Assembly (NCBI RefSeq): GCF_008364825.1 | Contig: NZ_VTTO01000006.1 | Location: 401,064-465,063, forward strand | Length of the DNA: 64,000 nt | Source of the DNA: Azospirillum sp. B21 | Lineage (GTDB): Bacteria; Pseudomonadota; Alphaproteobacteria; Azospirillales; Azospirillaceae | Reading direction: 5' to 3' | Shown here: piece by piece, positions 8,765-16,640 of the stretch | Layout of the letters: each line of letters starts with the position of its first letter | Numbering within the stretch: the first letter of the stretch is position 1 | The notes under the pieces: model-generated | What the model was told of the DNA's origin: nothing | What the model saw: only the letters and a program-made list of their open reading frames with translations | The model's database searches: none | Made by a program: the position numbers and the translations under genes

Positions 8765-9103
8765 ATGCCGATCGCAGATACCGAAATCGCGGACGTGGCC
8801 CGCCTGCTCGCCATCCTGGGCGAGCCGTCGCGGCTGCGCATCGTCCGGGCGGTCTGGGAAAGGCCGCAGGCGGTCAACCGGATCGTCGAGGCGACCGGGC
8901 TGAAACAGGCGAACGTGTCGAAGCAGCTTGGTTGCCTCGTCGAGGCGGGCATCCTCGGCCGGCGCCGCGACGGGGTTTCGATGATCTACTTCATCGCGCT
9001 GCCGCTGGTGCGGGACCTCTGCCGGCTCGTCTGCGCCGGCGTCCGGCAGATCAATGACGGGAAGGCACCGATGCCGCCGAACGACGAAGCCCAGCGCGTT
9101 TAG
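8765..9103 (+). CDS. ArsR-family winged-helix regulator, thiol-sensor candidate
   Basis: A 112-aa ArsR/SmtB-type repressor with the standard winged helix: LLAILGEPSRLRIV (about 14-27), then recognition helix NVSKQLGCLVEAG (50-62) and wing RRRDGVSMIYF. Cysteines are Cys57 in the recognition helix and Cys86 and Cys90 in the C-terminal helix. Persulfide sensors such as SqrR/BigR also use Cys pairs, though at other helices. The start at 8765 gives a normal ArsR length; longer in-frame starts add an unrelated tail that reads through the promoter. It is divergent from SQR, and its stop codon lies within a 20-bp perfect hairpin. Confidence 0.85.
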   Translation: MPIADTEIADVARLLAILGEPSRLRIVRAVWERPQAVNRIVEATGLKQANVSKQLGCLVEAGILGRRRDGVSMIYFIALPLVRDLCRLVCAGVRQINDGKAPMPPNDEAQRV

Positions 9104-9143
9104 AGTCTGTCTGGTGCTTATTGAAGCACCAGACAGACTCTAA
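9100..9143. repeat. 20-bp perfect hairpin overlapping the arsR-type gene stop
   Basis: Arms of 20 bp pair exactly around the loop ATTG (9120-9123). The left arm includes the TAG stop codon at 9101-9103. No U-run follows, so it is either a bidirectional terminator for the convergent genes or an interspersed palindromic repeat. Confidence 0.7.
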
Positions 9144-9157
9144 GCTTATGGTTTTCC

Positions 9158-9200
9158 GTGTGATTCACGCTTCAAGCGTTTCCGCTTGAACCGATCACAC
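9158..9200. repeat. Second palindrome between convergent genes
   Basis: Outer arms GTGTGAT/ATCACAC and inner arms TTCAAGCG/CGCTTGAA form an imperfect hairpin just past the methyltransferase stop codon. Both palindromes end near the sequence ACTCTA, suggesting two related parts of one repeat unit or back-to-back terminators. Confidence 0.6.
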
Positions 9201-9201
9201 T

Positions 9202-9900
9202 CTAGGAGGCCGGCTTTTCCAGGATGGTAAGCCGGGCGGGCTGGTCGAAGAAGAAGAAGCCGTCGCGCAGGGTCGCCAGCTCGTGGAAGCGGGCGCGCAG
9301 GACATCCTCGCCGGCGGCGACGCGGCTCTTGCGCGTCGCATCGATCAGGCCCATCCGGGTGGCGAACGCCTCATAGCCGTCGAAGCGCACCGGGTTGAGA
9401 TAGACGACCTCCTCCCGCTCGACGAACAGGCCGGCGGAGCACGCGCTTCTGAGCGACGCCAGGGCGGCGGCACGCACCTCCTCCTCGTCCTCGACCAGCC
9501 GGGTCAGCTGGAAGAAGGGGCCGTCGGCGATGGGCTCGTTGACCAGCACGAGCCCGCCCGGCAGCAGCACCCGCGCGGCCTCGGCGAGGGCGCCGGCCAT
9601 ATGCTCCACCGGAACATGGTGCAGGCTGTTCATGAAGACGACGCAATCGGCGGAGGCGTCGGGCAACGGCAGTGCCTGTCCGACGCCCTCGACGTAGCGC
9701 TCGTTCCCGGCCGGTTCGGCGGCACGGGCGCGCTCCAGCATCTCGGCGCCGCACTCGACGCCGATCACCTGGGCGCCCAGCCCGGTCAGCGCGCGGACGA
9801 ACCCGCCTTCACCGCAGCCGACATCGGCAACACGGCGGCCGGCCAGATCGAGGCGCTCGGCGATCACGTCCAGGGCCTTGCGGCGGATGGGCTCGCTCAT
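9202..9900 (-). CDS. Class I SAM-dependent methyltransferase
   Basis: A 232-aa Rossmann methyltransferase. Motif I is VADVGCGEGG (about 19-28), followed by the acidic end of strand 2 (GVECGAEML), motif post-I DCVVFMNSLHHVP and the LLPGGLVLVNEP region. The C-terminal half carries a long acidic and aromatic stretch. It resembles UbiE/small-molecule methyltransferases; the substrate is not predictable. It follows the Pel operon on the same strand, 87 nt after the small secreted protein, and could be read through from it. Confidence 0.85.
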   Translation of the reverse strand: MSEPIRRKALDVIAERLDLAGRRVADVGCGEGGFVRALTGLGAQVIGVECGAEMLERARAAEPAGNERYVEGVGQALPLPDASADCVVFMNSLHHVPVEHMAGALAEAARVLLPGGLVLVNEPIADGPFFQLTRLVEDEEEVRAAALASLRSACSAGLFVEREEVVYLNPVRFDGYEAFATRMGLIDATRKSRVAAGEDVLRARFHELATLRDGFFFFDQPARLTILEKPAS

Positions 9901-9987
9901 GCGTGATTCTCCTTCGGCAATCGCGCCATGGTCGCAGGGCAGCCTCGCATATATCGCAGAGAGCGGTCCAGCCCGAAGCGATGGCGC

Positions 9988-10452
9988 TCAGCCGCCGATG
10001 TAGTGCGGCATCAGCTTCGCCTGATCGCCGACCCAGACGCTGCAGCGGCTGTCCTGATTGCGGAAGAAATAGACCTTGCCGGGCTGGCGCAGGTTCTGCG
10101 GATCGATCAGGTTGGCACCGCCGGAAAAGGCGACGCCATAGCGAAACTCCGGCGTCGCCGCCCAATAGAGGCCGTCGACCTCCTGCAGGAAGGCGCCGCG
10201 CTGGCACAGGCGCGACAAGTTGCGGTCGAAAGTGGCAAGGCCCTTCAATCCCTGCGGCAGGGCGTAGACGCGGCGGCTTTCGGTGCGGCGCAAGCGCGGC
10301 TCGTGGCCGGGCGGCGGGGGCTCGTAGGCGCGGAACGGCGGGCGCAGATGGCCGGGGGCGGTCCGGTCGGTGGGCAGCACCTCCTGCGCTCCCGCGGACA
10401 GATGAGGCAGGAGGGTGGCCAGCGTCGCGACGGTCAGGAGGAGGCGGGTCAT
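9988..10452 (-). CDS. Small secreted protein at the end of the pel operon, function unknown
   Basis: A 154-aa protein with a signal peptide (MTRLLLTVATLATLLPHLSA, cleavage near GAQE). The mature region starts Pro-rich (FRAYEPPPPGHEP) and ends in a compact domain with two Cys residues (LCQRG and SRCSVW) that could form a disulfide. The start is set by a 4-bp overlap with the pelG stop. I do not recognise a family. Coupling to pelG suggests a periplasmic accessory role in polysaccharide export; this is inference from position only. Confidence 0.75.
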   Translation of the reverse strand: MTRLLLTVATLATLLPHLSAGAQEVLPTDRTAPGHLRPPFRAYEPPPPGHEPRLRRTESRRVYALPQGLKGLATFDRNLSRLCQRGAFLQEVDGLYWAATPEFRYGVAFSGGANLIDPQNLRQPGKVYFFRNQDSRCSVWVGDQAKLMPHYIGG

Positions 10453-11828
10453 CGCACCGACGGGTTGTTGGCGACGAAGGCGAAGTAGGGCAGACGCCGC
10501 ACCGCGTCCGCCACCATCAGATAGGCGACGGCGAAGGCGATCAGCGAGCCGAGGAAATAGCCGTAGCCGTACCACGGGAACCCCATCCGGCTGAACAGCA
10601 GGGTGAAGCCGGCATTGGCGGCCAGATAGACCAGCTGCGCCGTCAGGTTCCGCGCCCGCAGGTCGAAATAAGCCAGGATCACCGTGCAGAACAGGAACAG
10701 CACCTGGAAGAAGGCGCCCAGCACGCCGAAGCGGAACATGCCGATCTGCTGGTACTGCAACCCGATGGCCCCGACGATGGCCGGAGCCAGGAAGATGCAG
10801 ACGGCGCAGACCGCTCCCTGCAGGATCACCAGATTGCGGCTGCTGTCTGCCAAGGCGGCGATGATGGCGCGGTGGTTGCGGGCGATCTGGTCGAAGGTCG
10901 CGTGCTTCTGGATGTCGCGGTAGAAGCCCTGGTAATGCTCGAAGAAGCGGGTCTCGATGTTCACCGTGAACAGGGTCAGCGCCGGCAGTGTCGTCAGGTA
11001 GGCGACGAACATGGCGCCGTCATAGGCGCTGTAGATCGCCATGGCGCCGGAGACGATCTCGCGTTCCGGCGCGAACCACATGATCCATTTGTCGGTCCAC
11101 ACCGCGGCGTTGGCGAACAGGCCGATCAATGCCAGGTCCCAATAGCGCCGGAAATAGCTCAGGAAATCGAACAGCCGGCCCACAGGATAGGGATATTCGG
11201 CGAGCACCCGCGCGATCAGCCCGAACTGGATCACCGCCAGCCCGGCGGAAAAGCCCCAGACCATGCCGGCGGCGCCATAGCGGTCGCCCAGCAGCAGCGT
11301 GGCGGCCATGCCCACCGCCATGCCGACGCCGAAGGCGACGGTGACGGCCAGATAGTCCTTCAGCGCCGACAGGAAGATCGACACCACCCAGATGCCGCAG
11401 ACCAGGAAGAAGTTCGCCAGCCCGCCCAGCATCACCGGCAGCGGCAGTCCGCTGAACAGCGGATAGAAGGGTCCGGCCGTCAGCGCGGCGATGGCATAGG
11501 CCAGCCCCAGCGTTGCCAGCAGCATGCCCGGCGCCGCCTCCACCTCCTTGGCATAGATGGCGTCGGCGAGATAGCGGGTGGCGACCATCACCAGCGGCCC
11601 GGTGAACACCACCGAGAAGCAGAAATTGTAGATCACCACCACGCGGAACAGCGTCAGCTGCTCCATCCCCACCAGATCGCGCCCGATCAGGGTGATGCCG
11701 GCCAGCGCCAGGATGGTGAACATCCACGGCCCCGAGGTGATGAAGGCGGAATGGGCGTAGCCCTGCAGCACGCCCAGCAGGTCGTCGCGCCGGGCGAGCC
11801 GGCGGAGCGCGAAGCCGATGCCGGCCAT
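10449..11828 (-). CDS. pelG: PelG, Pel polysaccharide inner-membrane transporter subunit
   Basis: A 459-aa polytopic protein with about 12 membrane helices. It starts MAGIGFALRRLARRDD, the characteristic PelG N-terminus. PelG is a MOP-flippase-like protein that, with PelD, PelE and PelF, forms the inner-membrane synthase and export complex. It starts immediately after the pelF stop (1-nt gap) and overlaps the downstream small gene by 4 bp. Length matches known PelG (about 456 aa). Confidence 0.93.
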   Translation of the reverse strand: MAGIGFALRRLARRDDLLGVLQGYAHSAFITSGPWMFTILALAGITLIGRDLVGMEQLTLFRVVVIYNFCFSVVFTGPLVMVATRYLADAIYAKEVEAAPGMLLATLGLAYAIAALTAGPFYPLFSGLPLPVMLGGLANFFLVCGIWVVSIFLSALKDYLAVTVAFGVGMAVGMAATLLLGDRYGAAGMVWGFSAGLAVIQFGLIARVLAEYPYPVGRLFDFLSYFRRYWDLALIGLFANAAVWTDKWIMWFAPEREIVSGAMAIYSAYDGAMFVAYLTTLPALTLFTVNIETRFFEHYQGFYRDIQKHATFDQIARNHRAIIAALADSSRNLVILQGAVCAVCIFLAPAIVGAIGLQYQQIGMFRFGVLGAFFQVLFLFCTVILAYFDLRARNLTAQLVYLAANAGFTLLFSRMGFPWYGYGYFLGSLIAFAVAYLMVADAVRRLPYFAFVANNPSVR

Positions 11829-11829
11829 C

Positions 11830-13386
11830 TCAGGCTGCTCCGCTCAGCTGGAAATCGGGCTGCTCAAGCGTCGGCCGTGTCGGCATGGCGATGTGCTCGT
11901 CATAGATGGCGCGGTAGATGCGGTCGATGGCGACCTTGTCGTAGGACCGGGCGACGCGCCGGGCGATGGCCTGGGCGCAGCGCTCGCGCCAGGGGCGGTC
12001 GAGCAGAAGCGCGCGCAGCTCCCGCGCGGTGTCGAGCGGGCTTGCCAGCGGCGTCACCGCCCCGCCCGGCCCCAGCGGCGGAACCTCGTCCGGGCGGCCC
12101 AGCAGCAGCTCGGCGCAGGATCCCACGTCGGTCGCCACCGTCGGCACGCCGGACGCGCCGGCCTCCAGGATCACCAGCGGCTGCGCCTCGCTGACACTGG
12201 TCAGCGCGATGGCGTCGACCCGGCCCAGCCAGTCGGTCAGCTTGACCCGGCCGGCGAAGATCACCGTTTGCTCCAGCCCCAGATGCGTCACGATGGTACG
12301 GCATTCCTCGACATAGCCGGGATCCTCCTCCAGCGGCCCGAGGATCATCGCCTTCAGGTCGGGGATGTCCTCGCGCAGGATGGATGCGGCCCGGATGTAG
12401 GTCTTCACGTCCTTGATCGGCACGACGCGGCCGATCAGCGCGATGGTCGGCGGGCGCGGCTCCGGGTCGCGGCGGACCTGGGAATAGCCGGCATAGTCGA
12501 TGCCGTTGGGCACGATCATCAGCTTGGCCGGATCGGCACCCTGGCGGCGCTGGAACTCCTGGTTTCCGCCGTACAAGGTGATGATGCGGTCGCAGGCGTC
12601 GTAACAGGCCTTGGAGTAGCTGGCGAAGGTGTCCAACCACAGATCCCGCAAATCGCGCTTCTTCCGGTCGAGCACCAGGGAGGTGTCGCCCCCCTCGAAC
12701 AGCCATTCGGCCATCAGGATCTCGATGCGCCGCTCGTTGGTGTAGATGCCGTGTTCGGTCAGCAGCGCTGGCCGCCCGGTCTCCAGCCTCGCCCGTGCGG
12801 CGAACAGCCCGGCATAGCCGGTGGAGACGGCATGGTAGACGGAGGCCCGCGGCATCGGCACCAGCAGCGTGGCGAACAGCCCGCTCATCAGCGCGCGGCT
12901 GCCCCAGAAATATTCGAGGAAGGAGGCGTCCGGCAGGGCGGCCCGGCACATGCGCACCACCATCTGGAAGGCGTCCTCGGAATTCAGCAGGGCCCGCTTG
13001 CCGACCCGGCCGCGCCGTGGCGCCAGCAGCCGCAGCACCTCGGCCACCTCCGCCAGCCCGCCGCCCTGCTGCAGCCGGCCCAACGGCTGCTCCAGCGCCG
13101 CCACCAGCCGCGCCGTCCCGGGTTGCCAGCGCCAGCCGGCGGGCGGGTCCTGGAGATAGACATGGGTCAGGCCGGTGACGTTGGGCGGCAGCTCGTAGGC
13201 CAGCCGGCGCGCGCTGCGGTCGGCGACCAGCGCCACGACATGGAAGGTCAGGTCGGCGTGGGAACGGATCAGGTCGTGGGTCCAGGTCGACACGCCGCCT
13301 GCGACATAGGGATAGGATCCCTCCATCAGCAGGCAGACGTCGGCCTTGGGGGCATAAGGCGCCTCGGGCAGGGAGCGGCTGGTCAT
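11830..13386 (-). CDS. pelF: PelF, cytoplasmic GT4-type glycosyltransferase
   Basis: A 518-aa GT-B glycosyltransferase that polymerises UDP-activated N-acetylhexosamine. PelF hallmarks are VCLLMEGSYPYVAGGVSTW near the N-terminus, IVPNGIDY in the linker, and a C-terminal GT4 donor site (VSEAQPLVILEAGASGVPTVATD, with the E-x7-E pattern). It overlaps the pelE stop by 4 bp. Length and motif order agree with PelF of Pseudomonas (about 507 aa). Confidence 0.93.
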   Translation of the reverse strand: MTSRSLPEAPYAPKADVCLLMEGSYPYVAGGVSTWTHDLIRSHADLTFHVVALVADRSARRLAYELPPNVTGLTHVYLQDPPAGWRWQPGTARLVAALEQPLGRLQQGGGLAEVAEVLRLLAPRRGRVGKRALLNSEDAFQMVVRMCRAALPDASFLEYFWGSRALMSGLFATLLVPMPRASVYHAVSTGYAGLFAARARLETGRPALLTEHGIYTNERRIEILMAEWLFEGGDTSLVLDRKKRDLRDLWLDTFASYSKACYDACDRIITLYGGNQEFQRRQGADPAKLMIVPNGIDYAGYSQVRRDPEPRPPTIALIGRVVPIKDVKTYIRAASILREDIPDLKAMILGPLEEDPGYVEECRTIVTHLGLEQTVIFAGRVKLTDWLGRVDAIALTSVSEAQPLVILEAGASGVPTVATDVGSCAELLLGRPDEVPPLGPGGAVTPLASPLDTARELRALLLDRPWRERCAQAIARRVARSYDKVAIDRIYRAIYDEHIAMPTRPTLEQPDFQLSGAA

Positions 13387-14504
13387 GCGGCCAACTCCTT
13401 CGCGGCGGTCGCCGGAGGGACGGATGGCGGATCGTCGCGCCAGAGGGCGAATACGTCGCGCAGGGTGTGGGGCAGGTCCGCCTCGTCGCCCAGCAGGTCG
13501 GGCCGGCGGCCGGGAAGCGCGCGCAGCTCGGCGAAGCGACCCAGCCGGAACAGGCTTTCGGCATACCAGTACAGAATGCGACGGTCGGGCGTGCGGTCGA
13601 CCAGCGGTTCCAGCCGCGCCGCCGCCTCCGCCGCCAATCCGCAGCGCAGCAGCAGCCGGCCGAGGTCGAGGCGGATGGTGTCGTCGTCCGGGGCCAGATC
13701 CAGGCTGCGGCGATAGCCCTCCAGCGCCTTTTCCCGGATCTCCGCCTCGCGGTTGGCGTCCAGCAGGCCGCAGAAGGCGTAATCGTCGAGATGGCGGGCG
13801 AGTGTGGCCAGCGCGTTCGGGTCCTCCGCCCGGTCGCGTGCCGCATGGTCCAGCGTAAGCCAGCGCTCGTTGAACTCATGCTCCACCCGCGCGGTGGCGG
13901 TGGCGGCCTGGACGCGGACGGACGGGTCGGCATCGGCAAGCCCCGCCTTCAGCGCAGGGGTGAAGGCGGGACGGAAATGGCGGGCGACCAGCGCGATCAC
14001 CGCCTGCTTCTGCTGCGGCGAGCCGATCCACATCACGTCGGTGAAGGACTCGCCGGCGGCGAGGTGCGCGTTCTCCCGCCCCGTGACGATCAGCTCGTAC
14101 AGCTCGCGCGCGGGTCCGGTCTCGCTCTCTGGGAAGAGGGAAAGATACCAGTCCTGGAAGCCGGTCGCATAGCGGCTGAACAGCGCCAGCAGCGCCGCGG
14201 TCACCACGGTGCAGGCGGCGCCGACCGGCCCCAGCGGCACCATGGTGACCAGCAGAAGCCCGGCCAGCCGCAGGTCGCGCCCGCGCCGCGCCAGCCCGCG
14301 CACCCACAGCCCGACAAAAGCGCAGAGCGCCAGATGCAGCGCCGCGCCGACCGGCAGAGCGAAGGGAAGACCCGAGAGGGCAAATGCCGCCACCGCGGCG
14401 TCGAGCAGACCGGCGGCCGGCGCCACCAGCAGCAACTCGCCCACGCCGGCGGACGGCCGGTCGCCGGGAAGACCATCGAAAGCGGCCGGGATCGGGGCGC
14501 TCAT
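13383..14504 (-). CDS. pelE: PelE-like membrane/TPR protein
   Basis: A 373-aa protein with N-terminal hydrophobic helices (about 24-70 and 80-105) followed by a soluble alpha-helical region. The latter contains TPR-like repeats (YRRSLDLAPDDDTIRLDLGRLLLRCG and RILYWYAESLFRLGRFAEL). This is the PelE layout; PelE binds PelD at the inner membrane. The identification rests on architecture and position between pelD and pelF. It overlaps both neighbours by 4 bp. Confidence 0.8.
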   Translation of the reverse strand: MSAPIPAAFDGLPGDRPSAGVGELLLVAPAAGLLDAAVAAFALSGLPFALPVGAALHLALCAFVGLWVRGLARRGRDLRLAGLLLVTMVPLGPVGAACTVVTAALLALFSRYATGFQDWYLSLFPESETGPARELYELIVTGRENAHLAAGESFTDVMWIGSPQQKQAVIALVARHFRPAFTPALKAGLADADPSVRVQAATATARVEHEFNERWLTLDHAARDRAEDPNALATLARHLDDYAFCGLLDANREAEIREKALEGYRRSLDLAPDDDTIRLDLGRLLLRCGLAAEAAARLEPLVDRTPDRRILYWYAESLFRLGRFAELRALPGRRPDLLGDEADLPHTLRDVFALWRDDPPSVPPATAAKELAA

Positions 14505-15937
14505 TGCACATCCTGCCCGTCCAGCCGGCTCTCCACTCGCTTCTCCACCCGGCCATCCGCGGGTGCTTCGATCCGCCGGGTGGTGAAGCCGATGGTGATG
14601 CCTGCCAGTGCAGCGGGAAGCGCCTGCCGGACGGCCCGTTCAAGCTTCGCCTCCACCAGTCGGGCGCCGTCCAGCGGTGTACCGGCCAGCACGACGCCGA
14701 AGGACGTTCCCTGATGGCCGAAATCGCAGGCGAGGTCGGTATCGCGCAGGCTGCCGCGCACCGCCTCGCCGATGGCGGCGGCAAGCTCCGCCCGCTGGCC
14801 GATCGACAGGCGGGCGATGCCGGTCGGGCGGATGGTGATGGCGGTGGTCTCGAACCCCATGCGGCGGCCGAGCAGGGCCAGGAACTCCGCCTGACGGCCG
14901 ATGTAGGTGGAAGAATAGAGCGCGTCGTCGGTGAACACCCGCTGTTCGTTGGCGGCGCGGTACTGGCGCGCCTTGGCCAGCGCGGTGCCGATCCATTCGC
15001 ACAGGATGCGGAAATTCTCGACCGTGTTGACGCTGAGGTCGGTGAAGCCCAGGCTTTCGATCTTCACCATCCCGATAACCTCGCCGGTGTCGCTGCTGAC
15101 CAGCGGTCCGGCCAGAACGCCTTCGCCGGCCAGGATGCGTTCGTCCTCGGCCCGGCTGACGCAGACCTGGCGCTGGCGTGCGATCACCTGCTGGAACAGG
15201 GTGGTGCCGCTGTCGAACCAGCGCGCATAGGTGTCGTTGTCGTCGTCCCAGCCCTCGTTCGTCACCGATTCCAGCACGTCGTTGTTCAGCAGGAACAGCG
15301 AGAACTTCTCCGGCTTCATGACGGTGCGGACGAGGTCGGCGACGCCCAGCATCACCTCCCCCTCGTCCAGCCGGTCGATGGACTTGGCGGCCTGATAGAG
15401 GGTGAAGACGGTGCGCAACTGGCCGGCGACGCGGGTTTCCAGGCTCTCCTTCACCGATTTCAAGGCGCGATAGGACCGGGCGATGGCCTCCGCCTCCTGC
15501 CGGGCGGTGGCAAGGCCGGCACGAAGCTCCTCCCGCTCGCGCAGTTGGCGCATGCGCAGCTCGCCGAACAGCACGGCGGCGACCAGCCACAGGATCGGTT
15601 CGCGCGTCAGGGTGAAGAGATGGTCGTACAGGTCCTGGCTGATGCCGGCGTCCGGCACGTTGCCCAGCCGCAGCGCCACCGACGCCGCCAGTGCCGCCAG
15701 CACGCCCTCGTTGGTGCCGTACTGGATCGCCAGCAGCAGGACCGGGATCCAGAAGGGATGCGGCTGCACCCCCTCGAACCGCAGCCCGGAGCCGAGCCAG
15801 ACATCCACCCCCAGCGCCACGCCGAAAAACAGCGCAAGCTCCAGCAGTGCCACCGGACGCAGGCCGAACCAGCGGCGGCGGGGCGCACCGTCGGCGGGGA
15901 TCGTGGCTGCCGGGACGGAGGGGGGCGGGCTGTTCAT
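14501..15937 (-). CDS. pelD: PelD, c-di-GMP-binding GAF/degenerate-GGDEF activator of Pel synthesis
   Basis: A 478-aa protein with four predicted membrane helices (about 27-125), a coiled linker (130-170), a GAF domain (about 175-325) and a degenerate GGDEF domain (about 340-455). The GGDEF active site is absent. An inhibitory-site-like RxxD is present: R398-D-T-D401 in SLRDTDL. PelD of Pseudomonas binds c-di-GMP through such an RxxD to activate polymerisation after translation. This indicates Pel output here is also gated by c-di-GMP, an inference that depends on alignment of this motif. Confidence 0.9.
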   Translation of the reverse strand: MNSPPPSVPAATIPADGAPRRRWFGLRPVALLELALFFGVALGVDVWLGSGLRFEGVQPHPFWIPVLLLAIQYGTNEGVLAALAASVALRLGNVPDAGISQDLYDHLFTLTREPILWLVAAVLFGELRMRQLREREELRAGLATARQEAEAIARSYRALKSVKESLETRVAGQLRTVFTLYQAAKSIDRLDEGEVMLGVADLVRTVMKPEKFSLFLLNNDVLESVTNEGWDDDNDTYARWFDSGTTLFQQVIARQRQVCVSRAEDERILAGEGVLAGPLVSSDTGEVIGMVKIESLGFTDLSVNTVENFRILCEWIGTALAKARQYRAANEQRVFTDDALYSSTYIGRQAEFLALLGRRMGFETTAITIRPTGIARLSIGQRAELAAAIGEAVRGSLRDTDLACDFGHQGTSFGVVLAGTPLDGARLVEAKLERAVRQALPAALAGITIGFTTRRIEAPADGRVEKRVESRLDGQDVQ

Positions 15938-15951
15938 CGTCGGACCGAATC

Positions 15952-16596
15952 TCAGGGCGTGGCGGCGACCACCGGCCGCAGGCTGTCGATCATGCGCGCC
16001 ACCACGCGCTGGGCGACGTTGTTGACGCTGTCGCGGCTGAAATAGCCGCGTCCGGCCTCCGACTGGCTGGAGGTCCAGAGAACGGCACCGTCGGATACCC
16101 GCACCAGCCGGGCGTTCAGCCCGACCACCGGTTCCTCCCGCAGGCCATGCTGATAACCGTATTCCGATACGCTACCGGCCAGCACCGCATCCACCTCCAG
16201 CACCCGGCCGGCGGCCTGCACGTCGAGCGGGGCATCGGCGGAAGTTTCGGTTGCCGTTGCCGCACCCGCGTCGGTGGACTTCTGGGCCGCAAGGCGGCTG
16301 CGGACGCGGCCGGCCTCCACCGTGCGGACGTTGCCGACGCCGTACAGCTCGGTGGAGACGAGATCGGCGGCGATCTGGCCGGCGTTGGGGTGGTTGGTCA
16401 GGTTCTCGAACGGCAGAACGGCGACGGTGGCGCCGGCCAGCAGCGCGGCACCGGGCTGGGCGAAGTCGCGGCTGTTGATCCGCCCGACGCTGCACCCCGC
16501 CAGCAGCAGCCCGGCCAGCAGCAGCGCGCCGCAAGCCTGTATTCCCTTGATTTTCATCCCCATGCCCGTCGGCCCCATCGCGTCACGCATCCCCAT
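15952..16596 (-). CDS. pelC: PelC-like outer-membrane lipoprotein
   Basis: A 214-aa lipoprotein. A hydrophobic stretch with lipobox LLAGC follows a 17-residue n-region. The mature domain shows VAVLPFENLTNHPNAGQIAADLVSTEL, typical of PelC/CsgG-fold periplasmic proteins. PelC forms a ring that funnels cationic Pel to the PelB porin. The start at 16596 is favoured by an AAGGAAGGG site 10 nt upstream; an internal ATG at 16557 would give a shorter signal but has no spaced ribosome site. It lies 44 nt after the PelB porin gene. Confidence 0.85.
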   Translation of the reverse strand: MGMRDAMGPTGMGMKIKGIQACGALLLAGLLLAGCSVGRINSRDFAQPGAALLAGATVAVLPFENLTNHPNAGQIAADLVSTELYGVGNVRTVEAGRVRSRLAAQKSTDAGAATATETSADAPLDVQAAGRVLEVDAVLAGSVSEYGYQHGLREEPVVGLNARLVRVSDGAVLWTSSQSEAGRGYFSRDSVNNVAQRVVARMIDSLRPVVAATP

Positions 16597-16640
16597 TCCC
16601 GCGTTTCCCTTCCTTTAACCATGAAGACGTTGACACACCG

